64,000 bases of DNA. Origin: Polytrichum commune. Lineage: Eukaryota > Streptophyta > Polytrichopsida > Polytrichales > Polytrichaceae. The stretch is taken from NCBI GenBank assembly GCA_950295325.1, contig OX485803.1, forward strand, positions 62,015,554 to 62,079,553, in the 5' to 3' direction. A program made the position numbers and the translations under genes. This document shows, piece after piece, positions 32,571-45,800 of this stretch; within the stretch, counting starts at the first letter, position 1, and each line of letters begins with the position of its first letter. The notes under the pieces are model-generated. The model searched no databases. It was not told where the DNA came from and worked only from the letters and a program-made list of their open reading frames with translations.

Positions 32571-35500
32571 TAACATTTATGAGATCTTTCTGGAGACAAC
32601 ATAGTGTGAGCATATGTAACTGGGGTTTGGTGGAAGAGCATTATGTAGGCGTGTCTAGCTTGTGTTTGATGACACCCCACATAATGAAAGCATGCAGCTA
32701 AATCTTTGTGACACATTGTTTGCCGATCTTGTAATGTTAGTGTGTAAGCACACAAGCGGAGTAAGATGATCCATAATACCTTCAGCCGTAGGGTTTTGGG
32801 TTGGCTCCTTTCTCTCTTCTTCCTTCCTCACTAGGCTCATGTTTAGTGGTTGGTATTAGATCCTTGAGCTTCGCCCAATTGTTCTCAGCAATTGTCAAAC
32901 TTTGAACTCATGTTTGACCTTCCAAGTTGAGTCCTCCTTCCAATCTTGTGTTGTCTTTTGATATGTTCTACAACCATTCAATTTGTTCCTACTTCGATTG
33001 TTAATGCAGCATTTCTCTTTGAGTGGCGCTCTATCTGGATTTGCTTTAATCTATCCTCCTTGATTCTCCTCTCTTCTCTTCGAGCAGAGTGTCAGTCAGC
33101 ATTCAATCATGATGCAATACACTCCAACCTCCGTAATGTCACTCATTGTGGCAACCCAAGTGCACATGATATTAAGGAGGCATTTAGTGTTAACATGGAT
33201 GCATAATAATAGAGAATAAGTGTAGCATGTGACATTATGGAACAAAACAAAGTCAATATTGCAATAATGACAACATGATGCATGTGAACGTATGGTTTAA
33301 ATTCTTTGGTGGGTCATTTTAATGTCAATACCCATGATATAGGGGAGAGAAATGTGATTACAAGGAGGGAGATTTAAATTGAGAACATCCAATCCCTAGA
33401 AGTTTGAAGTATAAGAGGAGGAATGACATTAAGGAGGGTGGTATTACGGAGGATAGGGTGTAGTCAACATAATTGGGGTGACCTGTATGAGTATTCAACA
33501 ACTCTGAGAATGTCCATTGTTGACAATGAATAAGATAATCATAAAATCATGAGGAAGTGGCTACAGGCACCATGTAGATTTGCTAAACATCTCGCAAATT
33601 GCATGTTTTTCAGAGAGAAAATTTGTCCCTTTAAGGCCCACTTGCCTTAGGTTTGGTGGTATAGATGGAATCCCCAGTACAACATCAACCTTATAGCCAA
33701 ATTTTATTCTTTAATCTTCAAAACACCAAGGTGATTTGCGATTCCAGTCAAAGGCAAGACAAATAGAAATGTGATTTTGTCATTTTTGCAAGGGCACTGA
33801 AGCTCTTTAGACAACATATTCCCAAAATCTTCATTTGGGAATACCCCTCTCAAGAAATTAGAAACCAGGTTCAAGGCAGGGACCCCAACACTTTGTTACA
33901 CCATTTTGGAAACTCCATTCCCAATATACCCACCTTCCTTATATACACCCACCCCTTTTTCCATTCCTTAATGAATGGTACTCTCCTATTCACTTCCATT
34001 TTTTAGTGTCAATGGTCAGCAATTTGCCACAAGCTAATGGATGAGGTCAACATTTGTCACCATTTGTTATGTGGTTTCAAGTTTCAAGTGATTATTGCAG
34101 AAACTTAGTTAATCCAGAACAAATTGCTCAAATTGCTGTGAGTTTTGCATACAACTCAGCCAGAGTGTAAACTGTTTCAAAGCATGCAACAAGAGGATCA
34201 TGCCTATGATGCTTGATAAGGACCATGACATTGACCATAATGAAAAATGATTCCCAAGGACCAAGTCACTTCCTGACCATAATTCCTACTTAGTAGCATC
34301 TTCATCCTGCAATTTGAAGGACAGTACTTAAAATGCTCCAAAGCTGACAATTTAATGCAGAATAAACACAATGGCTAATCAAACCCATCCAGTCATATAC
34401 AAGACTGGCACGAAAATTGGTTTATTCTGATTAAAAACTCCAAAACTCCTACATTCACAGGCAATTGAAATGAAAATTCACAATTGAAGGCATTATGATT
34501 TGCTCAAGGACATATCTGCAAGTGCCTCTCTATCTACCCAGATCAACAACAGCATGTTGAAACAAACACAAAACATCCAGGGTCCTTAAGGAGGGGTAAG
34601 TCTGGGTTGCCTCAAATTAACCCCACTCGATCCATGAATTTTCATGCAAAGACACTAGGAAACACATAATCAACATCATTGACATGATCAGTATCTGCAT
34701 GCAATACTTACAGGGTCCAGGCTATTCAAAATCCTTAACACAAATGCTGATGAAATCATTTCAGCAGGATCAACTGGCACGGAGCATCCTCAAACAGGAT
34801 ACAACATGCATTGAACTACTGTAGCTATCACAATCAAGTGTCCTCATAAGTTACAGTCCGAGAAAGGGCCTGTCCACAACACAAGAATTTCAGCCTTTGG
34901 TCAGTAGGTCAGTACACCATGCAAGAATGAGTGACGGGACCTGCACTTGTGTGCAGGGAGGGCATTATTCACAACATTTCTTTTCTTGAGGCCACATTTC
35001 ATTAGCCCTAAGTACTGACAGTATGTGTGTCTCTCATGAGAGGGTCACCTAATTTAGTTACGACAAAACCAAGCATGTGCTGTACTTAGCCAGACCAATA
35101 TGTAGAACAATTTATATATGTACAATCCTGCATCATGATCAACTTAGATTTGAATAACAAGTATTATATGCACTAATTTACCAATCTCAACAATCCAAAG
35201 TTGTTTTATTTGGGACTCTAAAATACATGACAGTTCAAATAGGTGGACAAAACTGAGTTACGAATGTATTCTTACTCATTCCTCCACAACTTGCTCGACA
35301 GATATCAGAATACAAAGAATGTAACAAGAATGCAACTGCCAAAAGGCACGAAGGGTCTCCTATCAGCAAACACAAGCCTCCCCACCCTACGCATGTAACA
35401 AGATGGTATTCCTATCCAGACTAAAGTCCAAAAACACACGTATAATTAAGTTCAAAGATCCCTAACCTGAAGTTACAAAAACATGTCCACAATTTGAAAC

Positions 35501-36697
35501 CACTCACATCAATAATATAATGAGATTGGATCCTGAAAAGTCTTCAAAAAATAGACAATGTTGTTCTGGAAAGGAAGAGGATAAGCAGAACTGTACAGGA
35601 ATTTATAGCGTTGGTATTTATTTGCTGTCAGTTAACATATTTCTGGTTATTTACGAAGTCTGGAACTACTGGGTGTTGTGCACAAACAGAGGCACAAGGA
35701 TACTACACCTGATTGAAGGCCCCTAGAGTGTTTGTCCTGATTCAACCACAGAACTGCAGCTCAAAGTTGGAGCACCCTAGAACCCAGTCAAATTTTACTC
35801 CCCACAAATTCCTCAAAGTATCACCCCTTCAACAGATTTGCACAACATATAGGTGAGGCAATCTTCCATTGTAAATGACCCCCTCCCTTTCATAGACAAA
35901 TTGTTGTGCAGGGTGAGTACCCCCAGGCTGACGTTATCTGATGGTTCTCTTGCTTCTTCACCCACAAAGTTTGCATAATTTGCATGACAAAAGCACACAT
36001 AACTCTTGCTTCCGAGCAACCAATAAGGCCAACTAATTTAATTTGTGGAGAAAGCAGTCCATCTTCAGCTTGTAAGTGTGATATTTGGGAAAGACAATCT
36101 TTGATACAACTAAAATCTTGTCAACTGCAGGCCCATGAGTCACTTCCCTGAACAACTTCCCAGCTTACTTGAAACTTGTACACATTGCCCAAGTTCCATG
36201 TGGGTCTCCCGGGGTCTCGTTAAACATACAGTGTGCCGATTGCTAGCTAATTGAGAAAAACAGCCAGACCGGACATCCATGTTTAGGTATTCACAAATCA
36301 CTAGGCACCAGATATTTTCACTCGTGCCTCCCTATTCTGTACTCTTCACAAAGAAGCTCCCGCATATTGAATCCTGCAAGACACATTCCAACCCACAAAA
36401 CTTGACGGTTCTGAAGGTCGGTACATTGTGTGCAACATAGCCCCCTCAGACAGAAATTGACCTATTTACAAACATCTGTGTCCTTTCGAACGACAAAGTG
36501 CTGCATGGCACAAACAGACAGACAGACACCGGATTGCCAAAAGTAACAAATTCAGAGTACCTCAAAAGAGTGGCAGCCTGAAAGCTCAACCGCAATCACA
36601 AGTGTGGATGTACTGTTGATGATTCACCTCAATCAATCAAAATACACACTCCTTGCAAGATGATGCGAGTAAAATTACAAACCTAATAAAGTGAACA
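32571..36697. other. About 4.1 kb with no recognised gene
   Basis: I found no domain, tRNA or clear repeat. The sequence is less repetitive than elsewhere and lies downstream of the SAM gene, so part of it may be 3' UTR or an unrecognised non-coding transcript. Candidate poly(A) signals for the minus strand (AATAAA) occur at 35,617-35,622 and 35,205-35,210. A weak match to a retroelement primer site (TGGTATTAGATC) lies near 32,853. Confidence 0.4.
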
Positions 36698-37900
36698 TTA
36701 TATCCCACACATTTGTCCCAGATCTTGAATAGCAGTGAACATTTTGCGGCGAGCACCCACAGCTCCTACTCCCATCTCCCGTAAATCCTCCATAGTCAGT
36801 AGGGGAAGGACCTCATTGTCCACTTCATTGAGCTCAAAGATTTCAGAGTACTTCCCGAGTCCCAAGGCATGCAACCATCCCCTGACACCGCTGGAGAGTG
36901 ACACTCTTTGGCTGAAAGAAGTGGTAGCAGCTGCTGCTGCAGCAGTAGCAACAATGGTCCCGTTATTCACTGCACCCACAGCCTGCAAATCCCTACTACT
37001 ATCTGCCTGCTGCCTCCTCTCCACATGCTGCTGCTTCAATGACCCTGAGCCTCCTTTCCCATTTGCCTGCCCAGGTCCATCCTCAATGGCCCCTTGCATT
37101 TCATCGTTATGGCAGCTATTAGGGTTGGCAATATCAGCTTCCTCACCCGAATTAACAACATCCCGTGAGTCATCCGCTGGCATCTCATCCTCCCCTTTAC
37201 TACCACTCCCGAAAAGCTCCTGTGAATCGGAGGAAGTTGTTTTGGCCAAAGACGGATCGTCATCCAAAGGCAAAATCCGATCCCGGTGATCATCATCGTC
37301 ATCGTCATCATCATCTTTCGGGCTGTCGGGCGCATCTGCATCAGGCACAGAGTTAGGTCTCAAGGTTCCTCCTTCGCTCTCGTTGGCTTTCGAGGATTTT
37401 CCCACTGCTGCCATGCCATTATTCATTCTGCCCCCATAGGGCACCCGGGTGCTGCGAAGTTTATTGTTCACCTTCCTCGTCACCCCCACGCTCCGTGGCT
37501 TCACCTGCTGGCTGCTGTGGTGGTGGTCACGCAGGCTGGTGCTGGCAAACCCCGTGGCATCGTTAGTAGCGCGCTTATTATTCTGGTCGTCGGGAAGAGC
37601 TACCGCAGGTTCGATCACGCTCCACTCTTCTTCCAGGACCTTCTTCCCGGCCGACGCTACGTGCTCCAAAGGCCGTGTGCGTGGAGGCTTACCACCGCTT
37701 CCTCCTTTGCCTCCGGTGCTCACAACCTCCGCCGAGGAAGCCGTGTCTACAGCCACCGCCTTCCTTCTCTTCGGAGCCTCCACCAAAGGCGATGACGAGG
37801 AATGATATGGTGCTAAGTAGCCAATTTCGCCTAAACGCACGCTCGGCCTCCTTCGCCTCTTCTGTGGCGACACAGGCAACAAATCCGTGTGCTCCTCCAT
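36698..37900 (-). CDS. SAM-domain protein, plant type
   Basis: This intronless 400-residue ORF starts at an ATG (37,898-37,900). Residues 14-27 hold the basic motif KRRRRPSVRLGEIG, which I associate with plant SAM proteins of the At5g23680 type. A long low-complexity acidic middle follows, with nine Asp at 196-204 and an Ala run near 319-325. Residues about 335-398 form a SAM domain (GWLHALGLGKYSEIFE, EVDNEVLPLLT, EDLREMGVGAVGARRKM). SAM domains mediate protein-protein or, in some families, RNA contacts; the function of this plant group is not established to my knowledge. Two Lys/Arg-rich patches suggest nuclear location (inference). Its 5' flank is tandemly duplicated, including the start codon region. 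The frame is intact and shows no sign of decay, unlike the neighbouring elements. Confidence 0.87.
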   Translation of the reverse strand: MEEHTDLLPVSPQKRRRRPSVRLGEIGYLAPYHSSSSPLVEAPKRRKAVAVDTASSAEVVSTGGKGGSGGKPPRTRPLEHVASAGKKVLEEEWSVIEPAVALPDDQNNKRATNDATGFASTSLRDHHHSSQQVKPRSVGVTRKVNNKLRSTRVPYGGRMNNGMAAVGKSSKANESEGGTLRPNSVPDADAPDSPKDDDDDDDDDHRDRILPLDDDPSLAKTTSSDSQELFGSGSKGEDEMPADDSRDVVNSGEEADIANPNSCHNDEMQGAIEDGPGQANGKGGSGSLKQQHVERRQQADSSRDLQAVGAVNNGTIVATAAAAAATTSFSQRVSLSSGVRGWLHALGLGKYSEIFELNEVDNEVLPLLTMEDLREMGVGAVGARRKMFTAIQDLGQMCGI

Positions 37901-38786
37901 CCCTCTTTACTCCCAATCCTCTCCGTCACTTCCCAGAAACCAATGCCAAAACGAAAACGAAAACAACAAAACCTTCTGTTCTGCGAAAATTGCAGACGAA
38001 AATTCCTCCCAACCCCTGCGCACCACACCAGCAGCAAACCAAGAACCTCCTCAATCTTCCCTCCTCCGATCAATCCACCACAAAAACCTAAACTACTTCC
38101 CAATCAATCAATCAATAGCTAAAGAAACAAACAATCCAGAAAGCAGCGTGACGCTTCAGGCTTGTTGATTGATGAGAGTAAGTTTGCCTGCAGTTTGACA
38201 AGCAGCATACATGAGTTACGTACATACACACGAAGGACAAAAATGTGTGTTGGACGTGTGTTTGCATGGAAGTAGTATCTTGTCTATCTCATCCTAGGTT
38301 TTCAGCTCGTCCATCCCTCTCTCAACTCCCAATCCTCTTCCCCTCTCCTCCCTTCCCGCAAATCAATGCCAAAACAAAACAAACAAACAAAAACAAACCC
38401 AACAACAAAACCTTCTGTTCTGCAAAAAAATTCCAAGCCAAAAATTGCCCCCAACCCCCGTCACGCTGATGCGCGGCACACCACAGCACACGAAGACGAA
38501 GAACCTCCTCAATCAATCCTCCCTCCTCCGATCACTCCAACCACGAAAAGGTCAGCCTACTTTTCAATCAATGAATGGGTTAACAAACAAACACACAATC
38601 CACAAAGCATCGTGACACTTGAGGCTTGTTCATGATAGAGGAGAGCAATAAGTTTGTTTGCAGTTTGAGAAGCGGCATACATAGTCATAAGCTACATACA
38701 TACACACGGTGGCACAAAAATTGCGTGTTGGCTGTGTCTGTTTGGAAGTGTAAGAATCTTCTCTCTATCTCATCCTAGGTTTTCAG
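37897..38786 (-). repeat. Tandem duplication of the SAM gene 5' flank
   Basis: Copy A (about 37,897-38,305) and copy B (about 38,311-38,786) match along their length, for example 'ccttctgttctgc', 'aagaacctcctcaat', 'cctcctccgatca', 'catacatacacac' and 'atctcatcctaggttttcag'. Copy A touches the start codon, so each unit includes leader plus promoter sequence. In copy B the ATG-equivalent (38,312-38,314 on the minus strand) opens a 6-codon frame that ends in TAG. Confidence 0.8.
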
Positions 38787-39166
38787 ACAAATGATAGTGA
38801 TGGCGATGGCGATGGCGGAGGCGATGTGAGAGCCCTACTCTGCACTTGCGAACTTAGGCGCCAAAACTCTTTCTCTTCTTCCGACCTTTCTTTCTTCCTT
38901 TCTTTCTTTCTTTCTTTCTTTCTTCTCAGGCTTCTTCTCTAGTCCGTGTTTTGCTTTCTTCACAATCCCTAAAGGGAACTGGGAGACCCAATTTTCAAAC
39001 TCATGTAAGTAAATGGTAAAGGTATAAGGTAAGTGAAGTGAGGCAAGGTAAGGGTGGGCTGGCTTTACATTAGGGTCCGGGTCCAAGAAACTTGGGGTAC
39101 AAACACAACTCTTCAAACGGACTTTCATTAGAGTTATCTGCAAATTTTCTCAAACAGGGCAGAATT
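38787..39166. other. Intergenic stretch with TTCT microsatellite
   Basis: A GATGGC short repeat (about 38,799-38,815) and a (TTTC/TTCT)n tract at about 38,886-38,925 are present. No gene seen; probably distal promoter of the SAM gene. Confidence 0.5.
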
Positions 39167-39800
39167 GTGGGTTTCATCCTTCTTTGAGGAATTTTTCTTA
39201 TTAATATTTCATTAGCCCGTTGTGTATCAAATATCCTATTTTGAAAGTTGGGTGAATCTTTTGGGACCTCTTTTTTTCGCCTCAAAAACTTTGGGAGAAT
39301 TTTAGGATCTAAAGTAGGGTATGCGCATGGGACCCATTATTCTAAATCCCACATCAGCCTATGCAAGGCTAGCTTGACCCACCCATCCTAGTAGGACAAG
39401 CTAGAAAGCTATATTTTAATAGCCTAGCACCACTCTTTGTGTATGGGGCTATGATCGAGGAGACCTGGCAATTAGTTATAGATGAACTAGTTGAGTTTTT
39501 TAAATAACTGGTTGAAGTTCAAGACTGTAGGAAAAATACTGATCGTTTTAGAGGAATTTATAGAATAAACCCCAACTTTGTAAAGGAAAACCGGAGGATG
39601 TCAACATGTAACCGGTTGGACTTGCAGACACTATGATCTCAACCGATTATGCCCAAAAATCCCCCCGATCACTGGTATGGAGATTTAAGCATTTAGAAAA
39701 CTTGAGTGACTTTGCATTAATTCGCATAAACTCAAGGTTAGACCCATGGCTTCATCTGCTTTACTTTACATTTACCTCTATTATGGAGTCAAGCTTGCCC
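39167..39800 (+). repeat. Dispersed repeat E, copy 2, with repeat A inside
   Basis: Blocks 39,167-39,450 and 39,680-39,800 match the copy at 20,611-21,290. Between them lies repeat A, inverted. Confidence 0.65.
39452..39671 (-). mobile_element. MITE-like repeat A, copy 3
   Basis: The 220-bp unit starts TGATCGAGGAGACC and ends CCCCCGATCA, a 12-bp inverted repeat with two mismatches. Its interior is the reverse complement of 3,218-3,428 and of 5,160-5,375. Confidence 0.65.
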
Positions 39801-40023
39801 TCAAGTTTGGAGATTGGTTTCTTAAACCATGATGAGTATTTCCTTGAGTTGGGACTGCTAAGATTCGGTGGGAAAGTGATGCCACAATAACGTTACTTTA
39901 TTTTTCATACCTACGACCCGGTGCCAAGTGTAAACTTCTTGGATCCAAAATTTTGCTCTCAACCAATAGGATTGCTTGATTTCGGAGTTTCTTTGGTCAT
40001 TGACCCTAATATAAACCCGCCCC

Positions 40024-40419
40024 AAGGTAAGGTATGTGGCCTTTTTTGTGGGCATGTCCAACTCCACAAACGTTTGTGGCCAGTGGTTTCAATTAAAAAT
40101 CATCTCATCTGGTCAATAATTATGAATCACAAAGATTGTCATTTCAAGTCCTCCTCCCCCTCGTAGCTTCCCAACTAGAGGGTAGGCAATAAACCCTTCT
40201 ATATGATGTAATGTTTGCTCCAACCTAGTCATGGGCTAACTAGGCCTTTTTTTAATGTTGTTGAAGCACATCAACATCACTTTCCCATTGTTTCTCCCAC
40301 GTTTCAAATTTCAAAATCAAGGTTAAAGATGTTGAAGTTATAATAGGTCAAAGTGAAGACTTTCTTTCTTTGTAAACAGTCACAAAAACCCTCCTAGTTG
40401 TGTTCGTTTTTTAACCTTA
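40024..40419 (-). repeat. Dispersed repeat C, copy 3
   Basis: It is the reverse complement of 12,098-12,485: starts TAAGGTATGTGGCC, then 'gtgggcatgtccaactcc', 'aatcacaaagattgtcatttcaag' and 'aggtcaaagtgaaga'. About 150 bp (40,165-40,320) has no counterpart in copy 1. Confidence 0.65.
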
Positions 40420-42726
40420 ACTCAATTCCCGAATATGATTATATTTTGAAGGACATTTGTTGAGGTGGTTGCCATAACCTTCACGACACTCCACTCATAT
40501 GGAGGGAGCAACATCAAGATAGGAGATGATGATGTTGTTGCTATCATATTTGTGTTGACTCCATATATTACAATTGGATGCATGAACCTTTTTGATGCTC
40601 AAAATCAACATGCAATAATGGATTATTCATGGCCAAAGTTACTAATGCAAAATTTCTTTGCCACTTTCCAAATAGACGTGTCTTCATCCGTGAGGGGGGT
40701 AGTGTGAGGTACACTTCCAAGTGTCACAAGAGGACTAGCATTGCACACGGGGGCTAGTATTGCATCAAAGGTGGTAAGGTAGAGGGTTCTTAAACCAATA
40801 TTTTAAGCTATTGCATATACACGTGGCTATGTGGTTGATATAAAAATGAATTCGTATTAGCATTTGGGCTAAACATAGGTATAAAGAAAGAAAACATATT
40901 TCTAGCCTCGATTGAATGATGAATATTCAAAGCAAAACCACTAGCTTCCTTAAAACCAATCTATATGTATATGCCATGTGTATGACAACCTTGCATACGA
41001 TGAGGACCTTCACCTATATTGCCTAGAACCAACACAACACATTCTGGTACTAGACCCAAGCTAGATCAAAGCCCAACTAATAACAATGTGCAAAGCCACA
41101 TGGCCACCTCCATGATCACACCTAGTTCGCTTGCAAAACCATCACCTTGCATCCCGGGAACCAACCCCTTTGTGCTTCGTGGGCCTACCTCTTTGGCTTT
41201 GTGAATAGAATGGCTACAACCATCCCCCCCCCCCCCCCATGCGGTGGTATAAATGGCTAGAATAAGCATTGACATGCCACCCTAAACCCACTTTGAACCA
41301 ATATGAGATAGAGTGGAGCACGTTGCCTACCCTACATGGAGGTAGTGGAAGCAGTGCCACTAATGGCACCTAAAGTTGTTGCTCCGTGGGCCCAGACACT
41401 CCTACATCATGGGGAACAATTCAAGGTAGTAGAGTGTTGGCAATTGGGAGGCATTTATAGGTACTGGTTTTGGATGGGGTCTTCGTTTTGGCATCCTCTA
41501 CCTTAGAGTGTCCCACAATAGCGATAAGGTGTTGACCGTTATGCCTACAAGGATGAATAGAAGGCCTTGGGAACCACAATGCAAACCACCCGTTCATGAA
41601 TTCTCAAACAAAACAAAACAAAAAAACAAAAAACACATGTATGCATGCAAATGTGTATGATTGGCATACAATGGTTGCAATCACATGTGGATGCATATGC
41701 ATCTAGAACTACGGTGCCAGGGTGCTAATGCCTTGACAAATACTTGCATGGATTTAGAGTATTTCTCTCGTCCACCTCTCCAAAGGACCCCGTTGTTCAT
41801 GAGTCGAGTACGAGTGGTGGTAAGATTAAAAGTATGTTAGTGGCTTCCACGTCCATTATGGCCATACCAACACTTTTGTAGAAAACATAACACATGTAAA
41901 ACTTTGTTTTGTGAACAAAAATCAAAAATGTCAAAATGTTGAATCTACATAAAGAAGACAAATATAGTAGAATCCATGAATAACACATCATAACGATAGA
42001 CTTGAAATCAACCAATATGGCAAATACAATGGATTTAATAAATATACATGAAGGGCATACCGTGAGAATGCCATCAACACCCGAATATAAAGCAACTCAT
42101 TGATGCCCCGTCAATCCTTCGTTGTTGCCAAATCATAAGTTTTCACATACGTTACATCTTGCCAAAACAAATTTACTTTAGGCATGAAAACAAGCAAACA
42201 CACATCCTCATGCAAGTATGCACTAGTGAACTCAAAAACAACTTCGATGTGAAAGGTTGAGTACAAATTCATTAATGAATGGCGGTCAAAGGGGTGATAC
42301 ATTGAAAATGGGGAGCCCCACTAGTAAATATGCAATTATAACATAAAATTTGCACATAATTTGCAACAACCAAACGATACACACAAAGAGAATTGGAAAT
42401 CACATCAACAAACAAATGCAATAAATGCAAATGAATATTTTAAACATTTGTGAATATGACAGGGGAATGCAACTTGCCTTCTTCAAGAACTCAAACATGT
42501 AGTTTTTTATAGGTTGCTTAGTGGCTCCATTGTCTAATGGTGTTGTGATAAATTATACTTCCCCATAACTGAGAATTGTTGAGATCCTTTTGTGAATGAA
42601 GAACTAATTTTATTCCCTCGATGATGCCTTTATGCTTTATGTTGGGAATGATTGAAAGAAACGTGAGGATTTGTTGCAATAATTGCGTCCAATCTAGAAG
42701 CACAAGTGTTAAGATTGTGATTTGTA
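40420..42726. other. Gene-poor stretch
   Basis: No gene seen. A run of about 15 C bases lies near 41,225-41,239, and an A-rich AAAAC-type tract near 41,610-41,640. Confidence 0.4.
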
Positions 42727-42884
42727 GCAGAAAAGAAAAGAAAAAATAACGCCCGTGCTTTAGCACCGGCATGAATGCGAGCCCGTTAACCTTATATTGA
42801 TCATGGCGCACCATGATGCAATATAAAGTGTTATGCCTCTGTGGGAGGTGGGCTCTGGTGTATTTTTAGGTATATGTAATAATT

Positions 42885-45800
42885 TTAAGGTGGGGGGATG
42901 GGTGCTTGTTTGTTATCTAGTTTCCTTTTATTCAGGATCAGGTATGTGAGGTATTTGATGGCATTTTGGTGTACATGTTTCATAAAGAGTTTGATGCTTG
43001 ATTTGGGGATTTTTAGTTCGGCGAGTTTTTCGATGGAGTGTTCATGGATGGCTCCTCTAACTCCAGCTGTGATGGTAATGATGGGGTTGGTCTTCCAACC
43101 ATTGTTTTGTATGGTGTTGATTAATGGATCGTATTTCGTGTGTTTCCGGGTGATTGCTTGTTCTGGGAATCTGTCATGGCAGTATGTAAATTCAATAAAT
43201 TGGATTGTGTGTGTTGGGGAGGGTAGTATTGGTGTTTGTGCTTGGTGAGGAGCACCAATAATGCATAGGATGTCCGGTCTTAGTCTAGCTTGGCAATTGC
43301 ATGGCATTTGTTGGCATGAGCATTTAATGAGCCAATCAGGAATTGTTTGTTCTGGTGTTGTGTTGTTAATTTTTCCTGCATTGGTTAGTGTGAAATATCG
43401 AGTGTTTTTGTTGGCTTGGAGTGTTTGGGTGATGAGGTGTACCGCGTTGTTGTGTCTTGCAATTCTTAATCCTTTTATGTATGGGTGTTCACATGTGGAT
43501 AGTAGGTGGGGCCATGTGTCTCTGTCGTTTTTGTGGCATAATGTGCAGTTGGGGTTTTGGTGTGTGAGAGGCCAGAAAATGTTTTTCCTATGGTTGCCCA
43601 TGTATTGGGCGTATCTAAATTTTAGTGTTTGGGTAATTTGTGCGTCGCTTATTTTGTCGTTTGTCCAAAAATGGTTAGAGAGTTTTTGGTTTATCTGCTC
43701 ATTTGAGAGCCATTTGTCGACATATGGGAATTTATGTTTGGCTATTAGCGTTTCACGGGATTCGTGTTATTTTGTTATGAATGTGTTTAGGTTGCGTATG
43801 GCTCCGTCATGCGTGGCCGTTGGGCAACTTGCTAACCAATATGGAGTAGAGTGTGCTATGTGTATGTGGGGTGTGGGGGATGGTTTTTCCTTGAGGGTCC
43901 CTTCATTGGCTAGGGCGTCGGCTATTTCGTTTCTGATGATGCCTGTGTGTGCTCGTACCTTGTGTATGTGGATTTTGTGTGGTGTCCAATATATTTGTCG
44001 GATGATGGCCGCTATGAGTAATTTATCTGGGTGGTGATGTTGTGATGTGGGGTGTTGTATATGGTTGTTGATTAGGAATATGCTGTTAAGGCTATATGTA
44101 AATATATGTGTTTCTGTTTGGGTATTTTGTATGTTTTCGATGGCTATGAGTATTGCATTAAGTTCCGCTCTTAGGATGTTTTGGTATCCGGGTAGTCTTT
44201 CTGCTATGTGGGTGTTGTTGTTGGGACTATATACTCCTGATCCTGCTATGTTGCCTTCTATTTGTCCTTCGGAATTTTTAGTGGGTGGGATAAATGATCC
44301 GTCCGTGTATGTACATTTTTGGGGTTGGAATTTAAGGGGGTGGGTGTGATTAAGTTCAATAGGGAGAGGTGGCGTATTATGGTTTTTATGTATTTGCGGG
44401 GGGATTGCTTTGGGTGCATTGTTCCATGAATTGGAGAATTTGACTTTATAGGGTTTTGTGTTGGGTTTGGTGGGATGGATGTCTATGTGTATGTTAAGTG
44501 TTTTCTTTAGGATATTTTGTAGTTCTTGTGGGGGTTGTATATTTATTGATAGATGTGCGGGGTTGGATACGCAAATTATGGATGTGAGCGATGGTTCCGC
44601 GTATTGATAGTATTTTGGCCATTCCGGTGTAGGAGCATGTTGTATGGTGTGTGGTGGTATTGTTGCAATTGTGTGGATGTCCTCATGAATATTAAGTGGT
44701 AGTGATTGTGTTGTCCAGTCTTTGTGGTTAACTATTAGAATGGTGAGTGTGTGTGTGTCTTCTATGGCTGCCATTCTGGCCCAATGAATAGCTTCTAGGG
44801 TTGTGTTGTGGTCCGTGGGGAATGCTAGGCCTATTCCCCTCCAGCGGGAGGACTATGCGTGTCCCATGGAGCCAAATAGTATATCTCGGCTATGTGGTGA
44901 ATTGTATTGTGTAAGTTGCATAGGGCAGGTGAGGGGGGAAGAATAATATGAGTGCGTAATTTTGTAGGATTCTATTAGCAGTTTGGTGATGTCTGGGTGT
45001 AGGGTGTGGTGTAGGTTATTTGGTAGTATGTTTTTGGGTTTTTTCTTGGGGAGTATGGTTATATATCTTTGGATAAGCCATAGTATTTCAGTTTCAAAGT
45101 CTTGTGGTGGGGGTTTTAGGAAGTTGGCGAGGTGTGGGAGATGGTTGTCACAGAAGCGGCTCCATAGCCATTGTAGTCTTTCGGTGTTTAGAGAGGTTAT
45201 ATAATTCCCTTTTTGATCGTAGATGTTGGATATTGTGGCTTGTATGTGTATGGTTGGTTTGTTGGTAATTATATCTTTGTCCGGGTTGCACTCTTGTGTG
45301 GATGTTGTGAGGTTGGTTATTTGGAGAGGGGGGTGTATAAATCGATTGTCTTTCGATTGGGAGGAATTTAGGAGGTCGGCGTATTGTTGGGTGGTTTTTT
45401 GTTCTAATAGTTTACTTTGATGTTGTGTTATGAGAAGTAGATTGTGATCGAGTAGGATGTTGTCGGGGTGTAGTAGGTCTTCTTCTGTGCACCATTTTTG
45501 TGTGGATCCCTGTGTGGATTGCCAGTGGCATAGATATGTTCTTCGGATAGCTTGAGCCCCCCATTTATCTTTCCGGGTAGTGGTTTTTACTTGGGTTATG
45601 TTGTGTATTGCTCTCCCAAGGTTGTGTTGTGTGTGTGTATTTGGATGTTGGGTGTGGTTAGGGGATATTGGTTGTTCTAGTGTGGGGTGGGTTCCTTGGA
45701 GTGTGGGGGGTGGTGGTGGGTTCGGAAATAATGTTTTAGCTTATTGGAGTGCCTCTTTGATGGTTCTTGGTGTATGTCTATATATGGTTTTGAATTCGTC

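Noticed and set aside
32840-33206. Retroelement start suggested by TGGTATTAGATC
   Set aside because: Only a partial primer-site match; no LTR pair or gag found.
36735-37805. Plus-strand open frames opposite the SAM gene
   Set aside because: Antisense shadows of a GC-rich exon; no motifs.
42898-44349. Long plus-strand open frames opposite the LINE
   Set aside because: Shadows of LINE ORF2; the minus strand carries the domains.
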